Assembly (NCBI RefSeq): GCF_001517625.2
Contig: NZ_LN999826.1
Span: 124,001 to 188,000, forward strand
DNA from: Clostridium sp. AT4
GTDB lineage: Bacteria > Bacillota > Clostridia > Lachnospirales > Lachnospiraceae
Length of the DNA: 64,000 nt
Direction: 5' to 3'
Positions 34,652-43,904 of this stretch are shown here, piece after piece (position 1 is the stretch's first letter; each line of letters begins with the position of its first letter). The position numbers were made by a program, and so were the translations under genes. The notes below the pieces were generated by a model. The model did no database searches and had not been told where the DNA came from. It saw only the letters and a list, made by a program, of their open reading frames with translations.

Positions 34652-36291
34652 TGCACAAGCTCCTCAGCCCGTTTGATCGCCCTGTCAATATTTTCACAGA
34701 AGTTTTCCTGGCCTACCTTCTGAGCAAAGCCTGCTTTTTCCATTACCTTCATGGGCTGCTGGTTTACATGGGAGAGAATAAGGGTGATTCCCCGTTTCTC
34801 ACAGTTTTTGTACAGATCGGTCATGGCGTTTAATGCAGTGCTGTCCAGAGCCGGAACGCTTCTCATACGCAGGATCAGGCATTTTGCATGATCTTTTACG
34901 GCAATACGTCCAATCACATCGGCGGCTCCGAAGAACAGGGGGCCGCTGATTTCATATACATTGATGTGAGGGGACAGCTTTCTAAGTTTTTCGCGTTCTG
35001 CCTCCTCTTCATCCTCTGCATATTTCCAGCTGTGGACCTCCGTTACATCGCTCATGCGCTTCATAAACAGAAGTACAGCCACTAAGAGGCCGATTTCGAT
35101 AGCGATTACCAGGTCAAAGACAATGGTTAAGAGGAAGGTAAGGATCAGAACGGCGATATCGCTTTTGGGAGCGGTTTTTACCAGCTCTGTGAAGGTTCTC
35201 CACTGGCACATATTGTAGGCGACCATAAAGAGGATAGCGGCAATGGCGGGCATGGGGATCATGGCTGCATATGGCATGAGTATAATCAGGATAAGAACAA
35301 GAACCACAGCGTGGATCATGCCTGCAACGGGAGTACGGCCTCCGTTTTTTACATTGGCCGCGGTACGGGCGATGGCGCCTGTAGCCGGGATGCCGCCAAA
35401 AAGGGCGGAAGCGATATTTCCGGCGCCCTGGGCCGCCAGTTCCATATTAGAACGGTGTTTTCCATTGATCATGCCGTCTGCTACCACACAGGAGAGCAGA
35501 GACTCAATGGCCGCCAGGATAGCGATGGTAAAAGCGTCAGGAAGGGCAGTCTGGATCATTTCAAAGCTTAACTGAGGCATATGGAAGGAAGGAAGCTTAT
35601 TGCTTATGGTGTAGAGATCTCCGATGGTATTGACCTGAAGGGGGAGAAGCTGCACCATGAGAATGCCTCCGATGACGGCAAGAAGAGAGCCGGGGATTTT
35701 TTCCGTAAACCGGGGTGCGATGATAAGAATAGCCAGGCATACGAGGCCCACGATCAGCGAGTCTGTATTGAATGTATGGATGCCTGCTAAGAAGGCTTTC
35801 AGCTTTTCCATGGTTTCAATGGTGGGCATTCCTTCCGGATAGGTTACGCCGAAAAAGTCCTTGAGCTGTCCGATGACGATGGTTACGGCAATACCGGAGG
35901 TAAAGCCGGTTGTGATGGTAAATGGGATGTACTTAATCAGCCCGCCGAACCGGCAGAGTCCCATGATGATTAAAATGATGCCCGCAAGGATGGTAGCGGC
36001 TGCCAGTCCGTCCATGCCGTTTCGGGCTACAATGCCCGCTACGATGGTGGCGAAGGCTGCTGTGGGGCCGGCGATCTGAACCTGGCTTCCGCCCAGGAAT
36101 GAGATGATAAAGCCGGCTACAATGGCAGTGTAGATACCCTGTTCCGGGCCTACGCCGGAGGCGAGCGCCAGGGCGATGGACAGCGGAAGGGCAATGATGG
36201 CAACTACGATGCCTGCGATGAGGTCTTTTAAAAATTGTTCTTTGCTGTAGGTTTTCCATGTTGTAAACAGCATGGGATACATTTTTTCCAT
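34648..36291 (-). CDS. SulP family anion transporter with STAS domain
   Basis: The 547-residue membrane protein has the SulP signature (GIVVAIIALPLSIALALASGVGPEQGIYT), about 12-14 helices to residue ~410, and a C-terminal cytosolic STAS domain (about 440-545) with LRMRSVPALDSTAL. Members carry sulfate, bicarbonate or other anions. AAAGGGG precedes the start. The gene stands alone. Confidence 0.92.
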   Translation of the reverse strand: MEKMYPMLFTTWKTYSKEQFLKDLIAGIVVAIIALPLSIALALASGVGPEQGIYTAIVAGFIISFLGGSQVQIAGPTAAFATIVAGIVARNGMDGLAAATILAGIILIIMGLCRFGGLIKYIPFTITTGFTSGIAVTIVIGQLKDFFGVTYPEGMPTIETMEKLKAFLAGIHTFNTDSLIVGLVCLAILIIAPRFTEKIPGSLLAVIGGILMVQLLPLQVNTIGDLYTISNKLPSFHMPQLSFEMIQTALPDAFTIAILAAIESLLSCVVADGMINGKHRSNMELAAQGAGNIASALFGGIPATGAIARTAANVKNGGRTPVAGMIHAVVLVLILIILMPYAAMIPMPAIAAILFMVAYNMCQWRTFTELVKTAPKSDIAVLILTFLLTIVFDLVIAIEIGLLVAVLLFMKRMSDVTEVHSWKYAEDEEEAEREKLRKLSPHINVYEISGPLFFGAADVIGRIAVKDHAKCLILRMRSVPALDSTALNAMTDLYKNCEKRGITLILSHVNQQPMKVMEKAGFAQKVGQENFCENIDRAIKRAEELVH

Positions 36292-36485
36292 AATCAGTTC
36301 CCCTTTTTCATATTGATAGGCAGGAAAATGCTCCCTGCCCTACCTTATTATACAGGCGCAGGATGGTATGTCCAGCAAAAAGGCAGAAAATATTGTATTT
36401 TTTGAGGAACTGTATATTTCACAGAATCCTGAGGATACTTTATAAGGCAGCTTACAGACACCCATTCATTAAAGGAGGAACTACC

Positions 36486-36659
36486 ATGAAAGTAAACGGA
36501 ACGAACGAATGTATCCAGTGTACCATCAAGAATTGTGCGTATCATGCAGATACCACCGATTACTGTACTCTTGATACGATTAAGATCGGTACCCACGAGA
36601 TGAATCCTACCAAGAAGGAATGTACGGACTGCGAATCTTTTGTAAATAAGATGCAGTAA
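36486..36659 (+). CDS. DUF1540 Cys-rich protein
   Basis: The 57-residue protein has the DUF1540 pattern: NECIQCTIKNCAYH, YCTLDTIKIGTHE and NPTKKECTDCESF, with seven cysteines and two histidines likely to bind zinc. The start is 36486 (AAAGGAGG upstream); earlier in-frame codons have no ribosome site. The family is widespread in clostridia, often linked to sporulation, with no known reaction. Confidence 0.88.
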   Translation: MKVNGTNECIQCTIKNCAYHADTTDYCTLDTIKIGTHEMNPTKKECTDCESFVNKMQ

Positions 36660-36714
36660 AATGGCGTCATCTGTTACGAAAATATTACGTTTTTTTAAGT
36701 TTCCCTGACAGCCA

Positions 36715-36743
36715 TTGATTTTTCGTCCAGTCCATGGTATAGT
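36715..36743 (+). promoter_or_regulatory. Promoter of the 36.75-kb small RNA
   Basis: TTGATT (36715-36720), 17 bp, TATAGT (36738-36743); start predicted near 36749. Confidence 0.7.
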
Positions 36744-36746
36744 GAG

Positions 36747-36828
36747 GACAGTCAGAGATGACGCGGCCCGGCAGTGCCTGCGAAAGCAGAGTACCCCGGG
36801 CCTTCCCCCGTTTTATGGGGAATTTCAT
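36747..36828 (+). ncRNA. Candidate ~80-nt structured small RNA
   Basis: Between its own promoter and a terminator lies a short RNA with no ORF. The main helix GGCCCGG/CCGGGCC (36765-36771 with 36796-36802) encloses an asymmetric internal loop (CAGTGC opposite AGTACC) and an inner stem CTGC-GAAA-GCAG (36778-36789) capped by a GNRA loop. The AGTA in the internal loop recalls loop-E-like motifs. A terminator (TTCCCC 36803-36808 with GGGGAA 36817-36822, then TTTCATT) follows directly. A second promoter (36850-36878) serves the next gene, so this is an independent transcript and not a simple 5' leader. I could not match it to SRP RNA, 6S or a riboswitch I know. Confidence 0.55.
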
Positions 36829-36849
36829 TACAAACTCCAACAAAACCAT

Positions 36850-36878
36850 TTGAAAAATCTCATGTTTTGTTATATACT
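36850..36878 (+). promoter_or_regulatory. Promoter of the SEC-C protein gene
   Basis: TTGAAA (36850-36855), 17 bp, TATACT (36873-36878), 48 bp before the start codon. Confidence 0.7.
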
Positions 36879-36926
36879 ATAGAATACTATAGGCTTCTAT
36901 AAATATACAAAAAGGATGGTTTAACT

Positions 36927-37436
36927 ATGGCATTATTAGAAACATGGAGAAATCTGGCATATGGTGACGGCCTGGATGATAAAAAGAAAGAAGAACTGTG
37001 GGCAGGATATTTCCAGATTGAGAAGGGTATCTACGAGCAGATCCTTTCCGCACCTACAGAGGTGATCACAGGTACTGTAAAGGAGCTGGCTGAGAAGTAC
37101 AACACAGAGCTTCTGATCATGACCGGCTTTTTAGACGGCATCAATGAGAGCTTAAAGGGTTATGAGAACCCGATCGATACCATGGAGGAGGATACAGAGG
37201 TAAAGATCGAGATCGATCCTGAGAAGCTGTACTACAACATGGTAGAGGCAAAGGCAAACTGGCTCTATGAGCTGCCACAGTGGGACAGCATTTTGTCTGA
37301 GGAGAAGCGCAAGGAGCTGTATAAGGCACAGAAGGCTTCAGGCACCATCCGCAAGGAAAAGAAGATCTTCCCAAATGATCCCTGTCCCTGCGGAAGCGGC
37401 AAGAAGTATAAGAAGTGCTGCGGTAAGAACGCGTAA
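36927..37436 (+). CDS. SEC-C motif protein of unknown function
   Basis: The 169-residue protein is mostly helical and acidic, with a C-terminal SEC-C zinc-binding motif ([16 protein letters not shown], about 150-166) like that at the end of SecA. The rest ([15 protein letters not shown]...) is a conserved clostridial family without known role. In SecA the motif binds zinc and SecB or ribosomes; here a ribosome or chaperone link is only a guess. Confidence 0.85.
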   Translation: MALLETWRNLAYGDGLDDKKKEELWAGYFQIEKGIYEQILSAPTEVITGTVKELAEKYNTELLIMTGFLDGINESLKGYENPIDTMEEDTEVKIEIDPEKLYYNMVEAKANWLYELPQWDSILSEEKRKELYKAQKASGTIRKEKKIFPNDPCPCGSGKKYKKCCGKNA

Positions 37437-37512
37437 ATAAGCTGCACAGACTGCCTGCCCGGTATTTCCGGACAGGCAGTTGGCGTTACAGGGGAAAGAT
37501 GGAGGCAGGCAG

Positions 37513-38277
37513 ATGGAAGCATATACGAGCTTTGCACAGGTCTATGACCTGTTTCAGGACAATGTTCCCTATGAGGAATGGGCCGCTTATCTGAAGGAGC
37601 TGTTAAAGGAGTACGGCGCAGAGGATGGCCTGGTGCTGGATTTAGGATGTGGCACCGGAAGCATGACGCAGCTTCTGGCAGAGGCAGGATACGATATGAT
37701 CGGCGCTGACAATTCGGAGGAGATGCTGGAGATCGCCATGGAAAAGCGGGCTGCGGCCGGCCTGGATATCCTTTATCTTTTGCAGGATATGCGGGAATTT
37801 GAGCTTTACGGCACCGTCCGGGCGGTGGTGAGTATCTGCGATTCCATGAATTACATTATGGAGCCGGAGGAGCTGACGCAGGTGTTCCGCCTGGCGAATA
37901 ATTATCTGGATCCCGGTGGCGTATTTATCTTTGATCTGAATACAGAATACAAATATAAAGAGCTTATGGGGGAAAATACCTTTGCGGAGGACCGCACAGA
38001 GAGCAGCTTTATCTGGCAGAATTATTATGATGAGAAGGAGCGGATCAATGAGTACGATCTGACTCTTTTTATCCGGGAGGGGGAGCTGTACCGGAAGTTT
38101 GAGGAAACTCATTTTCAGAGATGTTATTCTTTGGATGAGGTGAAGGCGGCGGCTGAGGCAGCCGGAATGGAATTTGTCACAGCCTACGACGCATTTACAA
38201 AGGATCCGGTAAAAGAGGACAGCGAACGGATCTATGTGATCCTGAGAGAAAAGGGAAAGACAGAGAAAGGAAGATAA
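37513..38277 (+). CDS. Class I SAM-dependent methyltransferase
   Basis: The 254-residue protein has the Rossmann methyltransferase motifs LVLDLGCGTGSMT (motif I, about 45-57), GADNSEEML and VSICDSMNYI. The start is 37513 (GGAGG seven bases upstream). The Hsp33 gene follows after 2 nt, so they are cotranscribed. The substrate is unknown; sequence around the end resembles small-molecule methyltransferases. Confidence 0.88.
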   Translation: MEAYTSFAQVYDLFQDNVPYEEWAAYLKELLKEYGAEDGLVLDLGCGTGSMTQLLAEAGYDMIGADNSEEMLEIAMEKRAAAGLDILYLLQDMREFELYGTVRAVVSICDSMNYIMEPEELTQVFRLANNYLDPGGVFIFDLNTEYKYKELMGENTFAEDRTESSFIWQNYYDEKERINEYDLTLFIREGELYRKFEETHFQRCYSLDEVKAAAEAAGMEFVTAYDAFTKDPVKEDSERIYVILREKGKTEKGR

Positions 38278-38279
38278 AA

Positions 38280-39161
38280 ATGGCAGATTATGTAATCCGG
38301 GCCACGGCGGCTGAGGGACAGATCCGGGCCTTTGCGGCTACGACCAGAGATCTGACCGAGGCAGCCAGACAGGCTCACAATACAAGTCCTGTGGCTACGG
38401 CTGCTCTGGGACGGCTGATGACAGCGGCTGTTATGATGGGATATGACATGAAGGGAGACGCAGACCTTCTCACACTGAAGATCCAGGGAGACGGCCCCAT
38501 CGGCGGTCTTGTGGTGACGGCAGACGCCCACGGCGGAGTAAAGGGCTATGCGTTCCATCCGGAGGTAATGCTTCCTCCCAATGACAAGGGAAAGCTGGAT
38601 GTAGGCGGAGCGCTGGGACTGGGCGTGTTAAGCGTGATCAAGGATATCGGCTTAAAGGATCCCTATGTGGGCCAGACTATCCTTGTGACAGGAGAGATTG
38701 CGGAGGATCTTACCTATTATTACGCAACCTCTGAGCAGACGCCCTCTTCTGTGGCATTAGGCGTTTTGATGAATAAGAACAATACGGTCCGTCAGGCCGG
38801 CGGTTTTATCATCCAGCTCATGCCGGGGGCGTCTGATGCAGTAATTGACGCCTTAGAGAATAAGATTAAGGAGATTCACTCTATTACCACGCTTTTGGAT
38901 GTGGGAAATACGCCGGAGATGATCTTGGAGTACATTTTAGGAGAATTTGGCCTGGAGATCAATGATAAGCTTCCGGCCCGTTTCTACTGCAACTGTACCA
39001 AAGACCGGGTGGCAAAGGCACTGATCAGCGTGGGAAAGAAGGATATTCAGGAAATGATCGACGACGGCAAGCCCATTGAGGTGAACTGCCACTTCTGCAA
39101 TAAGAACTATGTGTTTGATGTGGAAGAATTAAAGGAGCTCCTGGAGCTGGCCAGATCATAG
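38280..39161 (+). CDS. hslO: Redox-regulated chaperone Hsp33
   Basis: The 293-residue cytosolic holdase is activated by oxidation. The zinc site is CNC (FYCNCTKDRV) plus CHFC (VNCHFCNKNYVF) near the C-terminus, the four cysteines that form disulfides under stress. The N-terminal part (RATAAEGQIRAFAATTRDLTEAAR) and GDGPIGG are family-typical. It is the second gene after the methyltransferase. Confidence 0.95.
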   Translation: MADYVIRATAAEGQIRAFAATTRDLTEAARQAHNTSPVATAALGRLMTAAVMMGYDMKGDADLLTLKIQGDGPIGGLVVTADAHGGVKGYAFHPEVMLPPNDKGKLDVGGALGLGVLSVIKDIGLKDPYVGQTILVTGEIAEDLTYYYATSEQTPSSVALGVLMNKNNTVRQAGGFIIQLMPGASDAVIDALENKIKEIHSITTLLDVGNTPEMILEYILGEFGLEINDKLPARFYCNCTKDRVAKALISVGKKDIQEMIDDGKPIEVNCHFCNKNYVFDVEELKELLELARS

Positions 39162-39179
39162 TCCTGTGAATTAAAAACA

Positions 39180-39209
39180 ACAAGAGCCGGTCTTTCGACT
39201 GGCTCTTGT
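39180..39209. terminator. Bidirectional terminator between hslO and cspA
   Basis: ACAAGAGCCGGTC pairs with GACTGGCTCTTGT around TTTC. The U-tract (TTGTTTTTAA) is on the minus strand, so it chiefly ends the cold-shock gene. Confidence 0.75.
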
Positions 39210-39298
39210 CGGTAATCATTTGAAATTCAGATATAACTTACTTCAACTTTCTATCGAACCGATATATGTTTGAAAAAGGTACACTGTTTGTTCATTGA

Positions 39299-39496
39299 TT
39301 ATAATTTGGTTACGTTGGTAGCCTGAGGACCCTTAGCTCCGTTTACTACGTCGAACTCAACCTCTGCGCCCTCGTCTAAGGACTTGAAGCCTTCCATGTT
39401 CAGACCAGAGTAGTGAACGAATACATCGTTGCCCTGCTCGTCGGAGATGAAGCCGTAACCCTTCTGGTTGTTGAACCACTTAACTGTACCTTTCAT
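39299..39496 (-). CDS. cspA: Cold-shock protein (CspA family)
   Basis: The 65-residue protein is a single OB-fold cold-shock domain with RNP1 (KGYGFI) and RNP2 (DVFVHY) motifs, binding single-stranded RNA and DNA as an RNA chaperone. GGAGGT precedes the ATG. It stands alone and ends at the bidirectional hairpin. Confidence 0.95.
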   Translation of the reverse strand: MKGTVKWFNNQKGYGFISDEQGNDVFVHYSGLNMEGFKSLDEGAEVEFDVVNGAKGPQATNVTKL

Positions 39497-39651
39497 TGTG
39501 ATACCTCCAAAAAAATAAAAAAAATGTTAAGCTGCAAGTAATTTCACAGCTTCCATTAGAATATCACAGATCTTACCGGGTGTCAAACATTTTGTGCATA
39601 AACCGGGGTCTATACAGGGCTGTTTTTAAGTAACTTTTAAAGGAGAGCGTA

Positions 39652-40197
39652 ATGAAACTGATCAATATATGGAATCATTTTAAAACCATTACAAAACATC
39701 GGATGCTGGTATGCAGGCACTGCTTTCAGATCGGGCTTTACCGCCAGGGGCTGACCCATGATCTGTCAAAATACAGCCCTGAGGAGTTTTTTACCGGTGT
39801 ACGCTATTATCAGGGAACGCGCAGTCCCAATGCGGCGGAAAGAGAAGATCTGGGCTATTCAAAGGCCTGGCTTCACCACAAGGGCCGCAATAAGCATCAT
39901 TATGAATACTGGATCGATATTTCTGTCCGTAAGGAAGAGGGATTAGTGGGAAATAAGATGCCGCTGCGGTATGTGGCAGAGATGATCTGTGACCGGATTG
40001 CGGCCTGTGAGGTGTATAAGGGAAAGGCTTATACCAGCGCAGCGCCTCTGGAATACTATGAATTTACGAAAAAATACATAACCATTCATCCGGAAACCAG
40101 GGCGCTGCTTGAAAGGCTTTTGATTATGCTGAAGGATCGGGGAGAAAAGGAAACCTTCCGGTATCTGAGGGAACTTTTAAAGCAGGGGGATTATTAA
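39652..40197 (+). CDS. DUF5662 family protein
   Basis: The 181-residue protein is rich in His and Tyr: VCRHCFQIGLYRQGLTHDLSKYS, WLHHKGRNKHHYEYW. The spaced His/Asp residues (HDLSKYS, HHKGRNKHH) suggest a metal-binding helical fold with some HD-like character. It is a known uncharacterised family in clostridia. AAAGGAG is upstream. It overlaps the convergent MATE gene by 4 nt. Confidence 0.75.
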   Translation: MKLINIWNHFKTITKHRMLVCRHCFQIGLYRQGLTHDLSKYSPEEFFTGVRYYQGTRSPNAAEREDLGYSKAWLHHKGRNKHHYEYWIDISVRKEEGLVGNKMPLRYVAEMICDRIAACEVYKGKAYTSAAPLEYYEFTKKYITIHPETRALLERLLIMLKDRGEKETFRYLRELLKQGDY

Positions 40198-41588
40198 ATC
40201 CCGTACTGCTTTTTAATCTGCCGGATGGTGATCCAGCCTACGATGACGGCCAGAACGCCGGTGGCAATATTGCTCACGGCCATGACGATTCCGGCGCTGA
40301 TATCTCCAAGGTCCGTGAACTGCTGCAGACCCCACAGTACAGGTACACGGAAGATAAATACACGGCTGAAATTGATGATAAGGGAAATCCTTGTCTTGCC
40401 AAATCCGTAAAGCAGAGCCATAACAGCCGCATTGATACCAAGGGGAATGGATCCTAAAGCTTCCATCTGGTAGATGGAACAGATCATCTGCTGGAACTGA
40501 GGATCACCGCCGGAAAAGAGACGGCTGATGGACCCTAAAAAGATCAGGGTCAGGCTCATAAGAACGGCCCCGATTGCCATATTGATGATGAGGATGCACC
40601 GGAAGGCCTCTAAGGCACGTTTGGGAAGTCCTGCTCCCAGGCTTTGGCTGATAATGGCAGAGCCGCCCTCCTGAAAGCCGTTCTGGGGATTGGTGGTAAT
40701 GCCGCCCAGATTATTGGAAATACCCAGTGCTCCTACGGTAAGAGGGCTGTAGATGGTGCACATGGAATTTACCACTACTTTTCCAAAGGAAAATGCCATT
40801 TTTTCGATGATTACAGGTACGGATAAGAGCACCATGGGCCGAACCACACGCCGTTTTAAGGAAATGCTCCTTAAAGAGAAGGAAAATGCGTTTCCTTTAC
40901 GGCTTAAGTGGTAGATGGCGGCAGAAAACATCAGAAGCTGGGAAATGATGGTGGCAACGGCGATCATATTGATCCCGCTGTGGAATACATATACAAAGAG
41001 AGCGGTAAGGGCCAGCTTTACCACAATAACGCCCATATTCAGATGAAGGATCCGCTGGGAGTTTCCTCTGGCCCGTTCGATTGCAATGTAGACACTGTTA
41101 AAAAAATTCAGTACAATTCCAAAAAGATCCAGGATAAAATAGGTGGTGCCTTCTGTGATAAATTCCTCCGGCGTTCTTGCAAGGCGCAGAAATTGGGGCG
41201 CAAAGGGGACAAGGATCAGCAAAATGCTGGCTCCCAGGATTCCGCAGAGGGAAAAAAGAGTGCTGACTCTCCGTTTTACCAGTTTGAAATCTCCGGCTCC
41301 GTAGGCTTCGCTGACCTTGATGCTGGCGCCTACAGCCAGTCCGCCGCCCAGAGCGGAAAGCATGAGGTTAAGCTGGGATAGATAGGCTACGGCAGACACA
41401 GAGGAAGCGCCGATGTGGGACGCCATCATGGAATCAAAGATTTTAAAAATCTGATTTAAGCTCTGGTAAAGGGCCAGGGGCGTACATACATAGAAGACCA
41501 CCTTCCACATATTTTCTTCCCGTACAAAGGCTCTGAAGGCCCGGTCCTTTTCTGTGAGGTCCGCGGCTGGTTCATTGTTTGCTGTCAT
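40194..41588 (-). CDS. MATE family efflux transporter
   Basis: The protein of about 464 residues has twelve predicted helices in two bundles, with MATE hallmarks (FKIFDSMMASHIGASSVSAVAY near the start, QNGFQEGGSAIISQSLGAG in the middle). It exports drugs or metabolites in exchange for Na+ or H+. Two ATGs are possible, 41594 and 41588; GGAG is nine bases from the second and only three from the first, so I prefer 41588. Confidence 0.9.
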   Translation of the reverse strand: MTANNEPAADLTEKDRAFRAFVREENMWKVVFYVCTPLALYQSLNQIFKIFDSMMASHIGASSVSAVAYLSQLNLMLSALGGGLAVGASIKVSEAYGAGDFKLVKRRVSTLFSLCGILGASILLILVPFAPQFLRLARTPEEFITEGTTYFILDLFGIVLNFFNSVYIAIERARGNSQRILHLNMGVIVVKLALTALFVYVFHSGINMIAVATIISQLLMFSAAIYHLSRKGNAFSFSLRSISLKRRVVRPMVLLSVPVIIEKMAFSFGKVVVNSMCTIYSPLTVGALGISNNLGGITTNPQNGFQEGGSAIISQSLGAGLPKRALEAFRCILIINMAIGAVLMSLTLIFLGSISRLFSGGDPQFQQMICSIYQMEALGSIPLGINAAVMALLYGFGKTRISLIINFSRVFIFRVPVLWGLQQFTDLGDISAGIVMAVSNIATGVLAVIVGWITIRQIKKQYGI

Positions 41589-41708
41589 GATCATGTTCTC
41601 CGTTTCTTCCCATTTTTTATGTCGGGTTCGGAAAACTCCGGACAGATTCTGTCGGAAACAGGGGATTCCTATGGATTATAACCCAGAGATACAGAGAAAA
41701 CAATCGGA

Positions 41709-41740
41709 TTTGTATACAAAAAATAAAGTCCGTATACAAA
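41709..41740. promoter_or_regulatory. TGTATACA-type operators upstream of ydcZ-like gene
   Basis: TTTGTATACAAA (41709-41720) is a perfect 12-bp palindrome; a second GTATAC core is at 41732-41737, 20 bp centre to centre. The same motif at nearly the same spacing (19 bp) precedes kduI, which suggests shared control by the GntR/FCD regulator or a paralogue. It could act on the transporter gene at 41832 or on the MATE gene on the other strand. Confidence 0.5.
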
Positions 41741-41831
41741 TAATCTGTGTATAGGGAAAGAGAGGATGGGAAAAATGACTGTTAGAACCGTTGGAAACAG
41801 TGGTGTATAAAACAATCAGGAGGAAAAACGG

Positions 41832-42260
41832 ATGACAGGATGGATCATTGCTCTTTTATCGGGAGCTCTTATGAGTGTGCAGGGTGTATTTAACACAGAA
41901 GTAACAAAGCAGACCAGTGTATGGGTGGCAGCAGGATGGGTACAGGCTACGGCTCTGCTGACCTGTGTGGTGATCTGGCTGTTTACCGGACGCCAGCCGG
42001 TATCCTGTCTCATGGGGGTGACGCCAAAGTATGTTCTGGCAGGCGGCGTGATCGGGGCCTTGATCACCTACACGGTGATCCGCAGCATGGCGGCTCTGGG
42101 GCCGGCCCGAACTTCTCTTCTTATCGTGGTGGCTCAGATCATCGTGGCTTATCTGATCGAGCTGTTTGGCCTGTTTGGCGTGGAAAAGGCTCCATTTGCA
42201 TGGAATAAGCTTTTGGGGGCCGCGATCGCTGTAGGGGGGATTATCATTTTTCAGCGATAG
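41832..42260 (+). CDS. YdcZ-like DMT superfamily transporter (DUF606)
   Basis: The 142-residue protein has five hydrophobic helices and the DUF606 opening (GWIIALLSGALMSVQGVFNTEVTK), half the size of EamA transporters, so it probably works as a dimer. AGGAGG precedes the ATG. Substrate unknown; the TGTATACA operators upstream hint at sugar-acid regulation. Confidence 0.82.
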   Translation: MTGWIIALLSGALMSVQGVFNTEVTKQTSVWVAAGWVQATALLTCVVIWLFTGRQPVSCLMGVTPKYVLAGGVIGALITYTVIRSMAALGPARTSLLIVVAQIIVAYLIELFGLFGVEKAPFAWNKLLGAAIAVGGIIIFQR

Positions 42261-42349
42261 GATAAGAAATAACGCTTGTATTTAAACCGGCTTTCCGATA
42301 GAATAGATACAGCAGGCCGGGACGGTATCTCTAAAAGGAGGAGATATCG

Positions 42350-43093
42350 TTGAAGGAATTAAAAAAGCACAAGCAGGGAAGGATTTTTTTACTTTTATTG
42401 GGAATGTTTTTGGCAGGGATTTTATACAGCTGCTCCCAGCCATCGCCGGGGACAGAGGTAAGCCTCGAATACTTAGAAGACGGGGAACGCAGGGAGAAGG
42501 TTTTTTCGGAGCCAGAAGCTGCTTTTTCGGATGAGACTGCCGATTGTCCGGGGAAAGAAACTGCTTTTTCAGAGGCAAAAGTTGCTTCGGAGGCAGAAAA
42601 TTCGGAAGAAGAGCAGATCTGGGTTCATGTCTGTGGTCAGGTGGCGGCTCCGGGAGTGTATTCCCTGAATGCAGGAAGCCGTGTATTTCAGGCTTTGGAA
42701 GCAGCTGGAGGAATCCTTGAGCAGGGAGATGGCAGTATTCTCAATCTGGCCATGGTCTTAGAGGACGGGATGCGGATCGAAGTTCCGGACCGGACAGAGG
42801 CAGAGCGCCTGAAGACTCAGGGGATTCTTTCAGATCAGGCCTTTGTGACGGATCCCGGTGACGATTTTAGCGGAAGCCCTGGGAAAAGCGCTTCAACGGG
42901 CAGAAAAGTGAATCTGAATAAGGCCGGTGCAGAGGAGCTGATGACGCTGACAGGCATTGGAAAATCCAGGGCGGAGGCGATTATCCAGTACCGTCAGGAA
43001 GTGGGGGCTTTTCGCTCGATCGAGGATATTATGAATGTATCCGGGATCAAGGAAAGTGCATTTGAAAAGATACGGGATGATATAACCGTTTAA
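42350..43093 (+). CDS. comEA: ComEA-like helix-hairpin-helix DNA-binding protein
   Basis: The 247-residue protein has an N-terminal membrane or lipid anchor (residues ~10-28), an acidic spacer, an SLBB domain (about 85-140, VHVCGQVAAPGVY), and two C-terminal helix-hairpin-helix motifs (VNLNKAGAEELMTLTGIGKSRA). ComEA captures DNA outside the membrane during transformation. The start is TTG at 42350 behind AAAGGAGGAG. No comEC is adjacent. Confidence 0.88.
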   Translation: MKELKKHKQGRIFLLLLGMFLAGILYSCSQPSPGTEVSLEYLEDGERREKVFSEPEAAFSDETADCPGKETAFSEAKVASEAENSEEEQIWVHVCGQVAAPGVYSLNAGSRVFQALEAAGGILEQGDGSILNLAMVLEDGMRIEVPDRTEAERLKTQGILSDQAFVTDPGDDFSGSPGKSASTGRKVNLNKAGAEELMTLTGIGKSRAEAIIQYRQEVGAFRSIEDIMNVSGIKESAFEKIRDDITV

Positions 43094-43151
43094 AAGAAAA
43101 CTGCGCCCGTCAGGGCATTTTTAAATAGACAGACAGGAAGGGAAATGAAAC

Positions 43152-43862
43152 ATGGCTCGGGTATTGGTAGTAGATGATGAAAAACTGATCGTAAAGGGAA
43201 TCCGGTTCAGTCTGGAGCAGGACGGTTTTGAGGTGGACTGTGCCTATGACGGAGAGGAAGCCATAGAACTGGCAAAAAAGACAGAGTATGATATTGTGCT
43301 GTTAGATGTGATGCTCCCAAAGCATGACGGTTTTGAAGTATGTCAGGCGATTCGGGAATTTTCCGACATGCCCGTGATCATGCTGACGGCCAAGGGCGGC
43401 GATATGGATAAGATCCTGGGATTGGAGTACGGGGCGGACGACTACATCAGCAAGCCCTTTAACATTCTGGAGGTAAAGGCCAGGATCAAGGCCATTATCC
43501 GGCGAAGCCTGAAGGCAAAGCGCCAGAAGCGGGAGGAACCCTCTTCTATGATCGGTTCTGGAGATTTAAAGATGGACACAGAGGGGCGCAGAGTATTTAT
43601 CGGTGAAAAGGAGATCAACCTTACTGCAAAGGAGTTTGATCTCTTAGAGCTTCTGGTACGCAATCCCAACAAGGTATACAGCCGTGAGGCGCTTTTGAAT
43701 TATGTATGGGGAAACAGAGCCATGGACAGCGGGGATGTGCGTACGGTAGACGTTCATGTGCGCCGTCTGAGAGAAAAGATCGAGCCAAGTCCAAGTGACC
43801 CCAGATATGTACATACAAAATGGGGCGTGGGATATTATTTCGGAGTATCAAACAGGGGGTAA
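43152..43862 (+). CDS. OmpR/PhoB-type response regulator
   Basis: The 236-residue protein has a receiver domain (DDE at 9-11, phospho-acceptor Asp in VLLDVMLPKHDGF, Lys in YISKPF) and a C-terminal OmpR winged helix (TAKEFDLLELL ... RTVDVHVRRLREKI ... VGYYF). No histidine kinase follows; a cobalamin riboswitch begins about 40 bp later. It is thus an orphan regulator. OmpR-type proteins bind 11-bp-spaced direct repeats like those at 21937-21954, though a link is speculative. Confidence 0.92.
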   Translation: MARVLVVDDEKLIVKGIRFSLEQDGFEVDCAYDGEEAIELAKKTEYDIVLLDVMLPKHDGFEVCQAIREFSDMPVIMLTAKGGDMDKILGLEYGADDYISKPFNILEVKARIKAIIRRSLKAKRQKREEPSSMIGSGDLKMDTEGRRVFIGEKEINLTAKEFDLLELLVRNPNKVYSREALLNYVWGNRAMDSGDVRTVDVHVRRLREKIEPSPSDPRYVHTKWGVGYYFGVSNRG

Positions 43863-43904
43863 AGCCTCGATCCCTGCCTGCTGAGGGAAAATGGAAAACA
43901 GAAC

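Noticed and set aside
36747-36828. Small RNA as SRP RNA
   Set aside because: The conserved GGAAG-type apical loop and its asymmetric loop are missing.
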